Positions 58,701 through 64,000 of a DNA stretch of 64,000 bases are shown here, piece by piece. Source of the stretch: Norana najaformis. Taxonomy: Eukaryota; Annelida; Clitellata; Crassiclitellata; Hormogastridae. Numbering within the stretch: position 1 is the first letter of the stretch; each line of letters begins with the position of its first letter. The notes below the pieces were generated by a model, which was given only the letters and a program-made list of their open reading frames with translations, was not told where the DNA came from and ran no database searches. Made by a program: the position numbers and the translations under genes. The DNA is taken from positions 39,875,238 to 39,939,237 of the forward strand of contig OZ029915.1 of the NCBI GenBank assembly GCA_964023275.1, in the 5' to 3' direction.

Positions 58701-60240
58701 TGTTGGACAATGGGACCTGTTGATGGGCCGTATGCAGCGCCATTCGATGTCGATTCATGTGACTGAGGTGCTGAAACTTACGCTGACAAACGGGGCACTG
58801 TCTGGAGGGATATTTAGAAAACTGAGTAGCTGGCCGGTGACTGGTTTTCAGGTGCAGCAGGTATTTTGTACGACTTTCAAAGCAACTTGAGCACAGCTTA
58901 CAGAAGTAGGACTTTCCTTTGGTATTTCTCTGGTGAGCAGTTTCTCGGTGATTCAAAAGCATCACCTGGTCCGCAAAGACCTGGTTACACTTAGAACAGG
59001 TAACCATATGCTTTTTCATTTTTGACTTTATCAAACCTACAGGACAAATGATCTTCATTTTTTCTACTTCCTTGCGAAATGCTAACATTTGCTCATCTGC
59101 CACGTCATCATGAATTGAAGAAACAACATGACGACGAAGCTTGTAACGGTTGGAAAACCACATACCACAAAATTTACAGATTCCAGGTCGAACACTTGGG
59201 TGTTTTGCCATATGTAGCAGAATGGCATTGTAGTTGTCACATGAATCACTGCACAACTGACAAAAATAGCACACCTTCTTGATGACTTGAAGTACTTCTT
59301 CTCCTGCATGACAATTAAATACTGAGTGATGATTTGTTTTCTTGGAGAATTCAATGAATGCTGGTACCTTGGCCTGTGGAGGCTCTCGTCGGCACAAACT
59401 CTGTAGATGGCGCTTCAGTTTGTATTTGTCGCTGAAAGCTTTCTGACACCGATAGCAAACATACGCGCTGAGATTATGACTTTTACGCAAGTGACGATCA
59501 TAGTCATCTTTGAATGATGCGATGTAGGAACACTTTGGACACTGATGAAGCCTAGGCTTACTGTTCCAGTGCACAGGCTTTTTTAACTGAACAATTTTAT
59601 TGTAGGTTAGGGATTTCGGAGGGCGGCCTCTTCTCCATTTTGGTAACGTGACAGGCTCTTCTGTTGTTCCAGCTGCTTCAAATGCACCTGCACCTTTCTG
59701 GCTTTCAATTTCGAATGATGATTCTTCAGTTAAATTCATCATTGTCTGTGCAGCATTTCTATTTTCCTCAGCAACGTGTTCATTTACAACACATGATGTG
59801 CAAACATTTTGTTCACTTGGCAAAATCTTTTCAGCAAGACTAGTACTGCTAGTTCCAAAATCACTTACACGTTCTTCATCACCAACAATGGGCGTCATAT
59901 CTCCAGATGCAATTCCATTACATCTTTTGTCAAAAAATTTAATTTTACTGTCTCTTCCATCTTCAACAGTTTCAGTAACGTTAACAATATTCTCAGAAGT
60001 TATCGTGTCACTTGTGTGGCTTAATTTAACGGCTTTCTGCTTTTTATCTTTCTCAAGTCTGACTCGACTGCACGACTTCTTTTTCTTGTGATCAAAATAG
60101 TCGATAATGCTGTGAAATATCTCCATACACCTCCCACACTGGTGTAGATCATCTTCTGATTCTAAAATTGCAAACTCCGGATATATGCATTTGTAAATAT
60201 GCCTGTAAATTTGTAAATATGAATTCATATTACTACACAT
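55789..60240 (-). CDS. Large C2H2 zinc-finger protein with AT-hook
   Basis: A 1483-residue open frame on the minus strand. About 18-19 C2H2 or C2HC fingers: one near 35-57 (CGRCMEIF...H...C), pairs at 234-255 and 262-283, more at 327-347, 355-377, 415-436, 447-468, 482-503, 554-573, 667-688, 696-718, 725-746, a poor one at 808-824, then a tight array 837-1010 (CEICSKAFNKKEHLQRH; CSVCGRKYRYREGLRYH; CNICNRAFPRPERLKRH). KWRRGRPPKS at 201-210 is an AT-hook. The last ~450 residues are Ser/Pro/Tyr-rich, low complexity and fingerless, perhaps an effector region. It is probably a nuclear DNA-binding regulator. I could not assign an orthologue. The N-terminus is uncertain: acceptor-like TTTTAG and ACAG occur in frame at about 60162 and 60203, so residues 1-26 may be intron and an upstream first exon may exist. 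Confidence 0.88.
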   Translation of the reverse strand: MCSNMNSYLQIYRHIYKCIYPEFAILESEDDLHQCGRCMEIFHSIIDYFDHKKKKSCSRVRLEKDKKQKAVKLSHTSDTITSENIVNVTETVEDGRDSKIKFFDKRCNGIASGDMTPIVGDEERVSDFGTSSTSLAEKILPSEQNVCTSCVVNEHVAEENRNAAQTMMNLTEESSFEIESQKGAGAFEAAGTTEEPVTLPKWRRGRPPKSLTYNKIVQLKKPVHWNSKPRLHQCPKCSYIASFKDDYDRHLRKSHNLSAYVCYRCQKAFSDKYKLKRHLQSLCRREPPQAKVPAFIEFSKKTNHHSVFNCHAGEEVLQVIKKVCYFCQLCSDSCDNYNAILLHMAKHPSVRPGICKFCGMWFSNRYKLRRHVVSSIHDDVADEQMLAFRKEVEKMKIICPVGLIKSKMKKHMVTCSKCNQVFADQVMLLNHRETAHQRNTKGKSYFCKLCSSCFESRTKYLLHLKTSHRPATQFSKYPSRQCPVCQRKFQHLSHMNRHRMALHTAHQQVPLSNISQLLTDTAVLAEESRSHNLPDDNARECTETSRPSVGSFVCFICCLRFVNKDSAREHIECHRVWLPHPTDGPVPANLFDPALTIPPIQVLAETSSGGVKESLHLSNETLVTDAEQTGNNSCLCNDESSSIQGSCIEAVLTSRNRNLNLTERNICPYCQKEFTNLQRLHQHRTNDHKLICLFRCVISSCKLVFETADEYQAHSKVHLQFAFICKVCNEHFDEKQALFSHRLSAHRQTHPVSNSILNTRSRNSSIKKQSQSIQTCEEQSSSNTKPLEKLEKNDFRSEDVQKLADRTCGQCGSTCNKQAGLCNHRSIPPLPSRQHVCEICSKAFNKKEHLQRHHISAHTTTKPFVCKEPSCGKAFKRKDKLQDHFKCHSSIKPYSCSVCGRKYRYREGLRYHERMHEKELRYRCFDCSISFPRPSELRQHLSLVHKLESRKEIYAYHCNICNRAFPRPERLKRHSERDHSIVANWGFRCDICCKGFAGVKSYETHMTRHHNSTEDIGQSCAKQHKCKSKHLRNKLAKKLPKNAEGGGTALPVLKWSEEQSSSGDHHPDNSSDSVDARKNCHLTDAVTLTPVVNDAFYAPSSPPNTDFPGSHAPQLLNSNETKGEKLYSQSCFTSLPSESHDRRFTGYSYAQPSGYNVADYGNSSGNECCTIANHEEPQYDALQDIEVDTASESNRVLRCTSDQFTPMPPVSLSNASTLTYPGYPSSRISQPSSGLHPSLGFYHPGSNTYRTGPNGYPFHAEEFPSAPLSFSFARANTFTHANNKMAAKASDLTAGPVSTQLSFSDHTSVPFRPVAMPTQHTKPPAANPYTNETTRFGRWFGNVPLLTNSYDAKQTMLDAVRFSRLPASDRAANASHPFSMPCHDPYMTSRYSAERQGIPRETSGNIDQRSVFMDYNFMSDDHTAMRRDEHFSHGGASALHPVSSHVPGTMPAMHVSLSLLSQQQQQFPVNDYQWPTMPMYNWL

Positions 60241-60859
60241 AAACTATGTTAGAGCTAATGTAGCCTGAGTGGTTGTGATGCTTTCCTGAACTTAAAAGTC
60301 CAAGGCCACTGCCTTCACTCAGACTACATTTGTTGGTTTGCCATTTTAGGTAGACGTTTCTTTCAAAACAGAAGACTACTTACTGTTATCCTGTGGCAGT
60401 TATTGCAGCTAGCAGTGAACGAAAAACTGATGATAAAGGCAATTTTGTATTACAGTAGATGTTAAGCTTTACATGACCTACTTGTCGATGTGACACTCAG
60501 ATTCCTACACTTAAACCTGATTCCCTTTTGGGTGGACCTTCATTTAACGCTTCTAACTATTTTATCGAAAAACTTCTCTGAGTTTTGAAGAGATCCGTTG
60601 TGATATTGGTGAAGGCCAAAAAAGGTAGAGTTACTCTTCTCACATCGTGATTACGCGCAATGTTTTCATATGTTACCATTTCCAAAGCTGAAGTTCTTAA
60701 ATAAATTTGTCTGCAGTTGTAGCCTTAGCTTTTAATTAGTTTCCCATTTGCAACAATTGTGTTGATTGCAGACTATTGATCAAACTTGCTCGTCCTTGTG
60801 TCACAAGTGTAATAATCCTAACTGTATTGCAGTATGAGACGTATGCGTTGCACGATGAA
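60241..60859. other. Upstream flank of the zinc-finger gene
   Basis: No feature recognised. A first exon of the zinc-finger gene could lie here or further right. Confidence 0.4.
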
Positions 60860-61215
60860 CATAAATCAACATAACTCAATCATCTGCCATCCTATTTATC
60901 ATCCATGGTTACACCTTGTAACTCTGTTAAAGGCCGAGCCTTTCTTCGGTCAGCATCTGCTGGAAAATACGTTGTTCCTCGCACACGTCTTGTCTTTGGC
61001 CGGCGTTCATTCACAGTTGCTGGTCCCTCAATCTGGAACTCTCTACCTCCTTATGTTCGTGACTCTCCTACTGAGGCAGTCTTTCGCTCTAACCTTAAAA
61101 CTTACCTCTTCCAGTCTGCTTGTGGTTCTTAATACTTCGCATAACCCGGCTTCGAGTGCACTTCTGAACTTTGTAAGTAGGACATTAACAAATTTTAGTT
61201 GTATTGTATTGTATA
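60860..61215 (+). mobile_element. LINE ORF2 C-terminus
   Basis: Plus strand from about 60881: LPSYLSSMVTPCNSVKG, RSASAGKYVVPRTRLVFGRR, SFTVAGPSIWNSLPPYVRD, FRSNLKTYLFQSACGS and stop at 61130-61132. The frame is intact over about 250 bp. The end resembles TTGTATTGTATTGTATAAAG. Confidence 0.85.
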
Positions 61216-61499
61216 AAGGCTACTTACTTACTTAGCGCCGAAGGAATAAGTACATCGACTATTAGGTACACAAACCTCAGAAACCGCAACAGAAAACTCA
61301 CCTTCTGAAGCCATGCTTCGTATAAACTTATTTACCTCAGAAACTCACATTAGATCATAAACATTAAGTAACAACATTTACTCGGTATGGTAGAAATAGA
61401 AAAACACAGACTACATATCAACGCAGCTTGCCATTACATAAATGAAACATGTGGCGTCATCATGTCACGAAATTTGTAATTTTTTACTTCACTGGCATG

Positions 61500-61740
61500 G
61501 TTAGCTACAATGGTTAACGCGTACACCAAGGCGCCTCAGTGCGTGAGGATGCCGGTTCGCGTCCCGGTCGTGGCTTATTCCAGAGCTTTTAATCTCGGGC
61601 TAGCACGGTCCGTACACGAGGACTTAAAATGGCATGGCGCCCATGCAAACGGGCAGCGGTGGTGAAAAATCTACCCGATTAAGTAATCGAAAATGAGCAG
61701 GCCATACGGTCTTTGTAGAATGGCGTGTGTTTACGTTTAA
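61500..61740 (+). mobile_element. tRNA-derived SINE, copy 3 (best preserved)
   Basis: Head: TAGCTACAATGGTTAACGCG (A box like), then GATGCCGGTTCGCGTCCCGG (B box GGTTCGCGTCC intact), GTCGTGGCT. Body: GGGCTAGCACGGTCCGTAC, AACGGGCAGCGGTGGTG, AAATGAGCAGGCC. It retains the pol III promoter boxes, unlike the two older copies. Confidence 0.85.
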
Positions 61741-62988
61741 TTTACATTAAACTTATAGAAACCAACGGGAGAAAAGCTCTAGCGAAATCATCAGTAATAA
61801 TATTTGGTTCCTTGGTCATTGATTTCATACGAACCTACTTGATCTCTTGACAAACTATTAATAATAATGCCGGATAGAGGCTCGCTGTAAACATTTCTTT
61901 GACTTACTTCAAACCAGTAACAAACCACAACGTACATATCTGTCCTCATGCATTTCCTCCATAGGTTGTTTCAGTGATTCTTAGGTTCTCCTTTTGCTTG
62001 GCAGCGACAATCGATTAATGTCGTGAGCATAATTTCCGTATCGCTATAGACGTTCCAAGGTAGAGTACGTGTATTAGATATGCGTGTGGATTTAAGCACT
62101 CAGTTGCTTACTTACGCAAGCACTTGTCACGTGCGCATCTCCTTGGAAACGGGTCAAGATGGCCGGTTGTTGTAGCTGGTAACCGTGATCCAAACCTGTT
62201 TGGAGTCGCGATTTTAGTATTTAGTTTTATGTGTTAAGTAATTATAACTTGTGTACGAAGATTCGAAAGGTATGAAGATAGCAACAGTATAAAAATAAAT
62301 TTGGAACTTGAATGCGTTACTACAATTTGTATAGCATTTAAAAGTAAAATATAATTATTGCCTTAAGTCTCGAGTATCTCATGTATCTCATGCATGAAAT
62401 AGCTTAGACTAAAATGTTTGGAATAAATATTTGCATTTTTTTCGCATGATGAAATTGGAAGTAAAAATGGGAAAGGAAAGAATTGTAAAGTTTAGTAGAC
62501 TTTAAAGCGACAATGCAACAGCTTAATTGTTACTTAAGATCTTGAGAAGCCATCATAATTGCAATCGTTCAGGCAGACAAGATAACTGTTTAGACAAAGG
62601 TTCAGTCAGGTTGTGCAGGGACGAGCCACCTGCAAACAGACTGCAAATATCGAGATGCATGTATGCATATTTCGACTGAGTGAAATGCTTTTGAACAGCA
62701 CATAACAGACAAATTACAGTGTCTCTATTACTGTGTACTAGCAATCATCAAAAGGTTAAACTCGTCAAGTATGAAATCTCACTAAGTGAGTCACCTAATT
62801 TATTTATTGAAATAGACCTGAACATGGTAATGTTAACATTTATGCATTGCAATAGTTTGTCTAGTAAGTCATGACTATGCACCTACAGTTATTTTGTGAG
62901 GCAACAAAATATATTTTTGTGTTTTAGAGTAAGGCAAACATCCAAATACGAGTAAACTGTTTTACTTGTTGTTAACAACCACATAGTC
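61741..62988. other. Gene-free flank with possible promoter at 62120-62230
   Basis: 62120-62230 is CpG-richer and holds CACGTGCGC and an ATG in good context (CAAGATGGCCGG at 62156) that soon meets a stop unless spliced at GTAACC. It could be the first exon or promoter of a plus-strand gene or part of a two-way promoter with the zinc-finger gene. The rest shows nothing. Confidence 0.35.
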
Positions 62989-63192
62989 ATGTCTGTTTTG
63001 CCTGCAGTTTTGGGATTGCATGCCAAAATCTGCAAAAGGGTTCACAATCAGAACCTGATAAAGTCCAAAAAGTCCATTTTGAATAAGCTTGTGGAAGCCC
63101 AAAATTCTGAAATTGTGCTACACATAGATCAGCCTTTATCCATTGTGAATTATGTTACTTTTGCTCTGCATGAGCAGTTGTTGTTGTTCTAG
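62989..63192 (+). CDS. Short open frame, unrecognised
   Basis: A 67-residue Lys/Leu-rich frame (KRVHNQNLIKSKKSILNKLV). No domain, signal or family resemblance. It lies just before the better exon candidate at 63234. Low support. Confidence 0.15.
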   Translation: MSVLPAVLGLHAKICKRVHNQNLIKSKKSILNKLVEAQNSEIVLHIDQPLSIVNYVTFALHEQLLLF

Positions 63193-63233
63193 GATTAACT
63201 GCAAACAGGCATCTGTTAGTTGTTAAACTAGCA

Positions 63234-63365
63234 ATGTCTGCAGAGGTGAAGGGAGCTGCACTGGGCTGCAGTGATGACATGATGGATGGAATGAGAAAGA
63301 GTAAGAGCAAAGTTGTGGCTCCTAGAAATCCAAAGTTACTTAAAGGATTCCAGCCAGAAGTGAAG
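63234..63365 (+). CDS. Probable first coding exon of an unrecognised gene
   Basis: ATG at 63234 opens 44 codons ending at AAG|GTGAGC, a good donor, phase 0. The peptide is basic in its second half (GMRKSKSKVVAPRNPKLLKG, then FQPEVK). An ACTAG stands just upstream of the ATG, so it could also be an internal exon. The rest of the gene would be beyond the window. Not recognised. Confidence 0.4.
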
Positions 63366-64000
63366 GTGAGCATTTTGTGCTGCAACACTTGGAGACAATT
63401 AATTCACTAAGCTTACATGATTTGGGATACATTGTATTCTTTATCTGTAGTTCCTAGTGCTTATACTCTGCTATAGTCTGAGTTGTCAATATATGGCTGA
63501 CGGTGGCCTTTGTAGCATGTATTTGAGTTAGTTGTAGGCTGTGTGGTTTGCATTTTATTTAGCAGTATTCTATGTAATTCATTAGTAAATCAGCTGTGTA
63601 TATGTTGTCTGTATATGATTTGTTACTAGGTCCTTCTAGCTTTTTAGTACTTACATGGTTGCCAATTGGTTGAAAGCACATCTTGGTGCATGTATTTGGA
63701 GTGTGCAGGTTTGAGACTTCCCTGAGATGGTTTCTGAGCAGGAACTTCGAAAAAGTCTCTAACTCATTGACTGATACTATATAAATAATAAGAAATAATG
63801 AAAAATACTCCGATTTAGATGTTATTAAAGTATGCACTGCATTGTCAGATATTTGTCATTATGCTGAGTTGATAATTCTCTGCATCACCTGCTGGATTTG
63901 ATATGGATTTTTGGGCACCATAGTTTTAGTAATATGATACATTATGAAATTACAGCTGAAATTTGTGCAGACTTAACTTTTATCCATGTTGCAATTTAAC
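63366..64000. other. Right end of window
   Basis: AT-rich, no feature recognised; possibly intron of the gene starting at 63234. Confidence 0.4.

Overview
This is a stretch of animal nuclear genome. Genes are split by GT-AG introns, intergenic DNA is AT-rich, microsatellites are long, and there are many copies of non-LTR retrotransposons (LINEs), tRNA-derived SINEs and DNA transposon remnants. The gene set (Jun, Maf, OSTM1, cyclin D, mRPL55, EMC4, a large C2H2 zinc-finger protein) is metazoan, and the divergence from vertebrate proteins suggests an invertebrate. A marine lophotrochozoan such as a mollusc is my guess; that is inference, not proof.

Layout. 0-0.35 kb: two head-to-tail LINE 3' ends. 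1.0-2.0 kb: an intronless Jun (+). 4.8-8 kb: repeats, including a 153-bp near-perfect inverted repeat and an old LINE reverse transcriptase. 11.7-12.5 kb: an intronless Maf-type bZIP (-), convergent with Jun. 13-13.9 kb: a nest of LINE ends and an (AGT)n tract. 14.4-21.9 kb: a six-exon OSTM1 homologue (+) with a dead Tc1/mariner-like element in intron 1. 22-29.7 kb: no recognised gene; it holds LINE ends and a 5S rRNA-like fragment. 29.8-36.0 kb: a five-exon D-type cyclin (+) with a TATA box. 36-43.2 kb: microsatellites and a 2.4-kb reverse-transcriptase element set between (CAT)n/(AAT)n tracts. 44.4-46.0 kb: mitochondrial ribosomal protein L55 (+). 48.6-51.9 kb: EMC4 (-). 50.5-54.4 kb: a SINE/LINE cluster. 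55.8-60.2 kb: a 1483-residue zinc-finger protein (-). 60.9-61.7 kb: a LINE end and a SINE. 62-63.4 kb: possible start of a plus-strand gene that runs off the window.

The genes do not form a pathway. Jun and Maf belong to related bZIP families that can dimerise with shared partners, and cyclin D is a classic AP-1 target in vertebrates, so three growth-control genes lie within 36 kb. Whether this means anything is untested. OSTM1 (lysosome), mRPL55 (mitochondrial ribosome) and EMC4 (ER membrane insertase) are housekeeping genes. The least ordinary items are the reverse-transcriptase element bounded by microsatellites, the long hairpin at 5.8-6.2 kb, the altered leucine zipper of Jun, and the high frequency of the palindrome TAGGCCTA from 29 to 44 kb.
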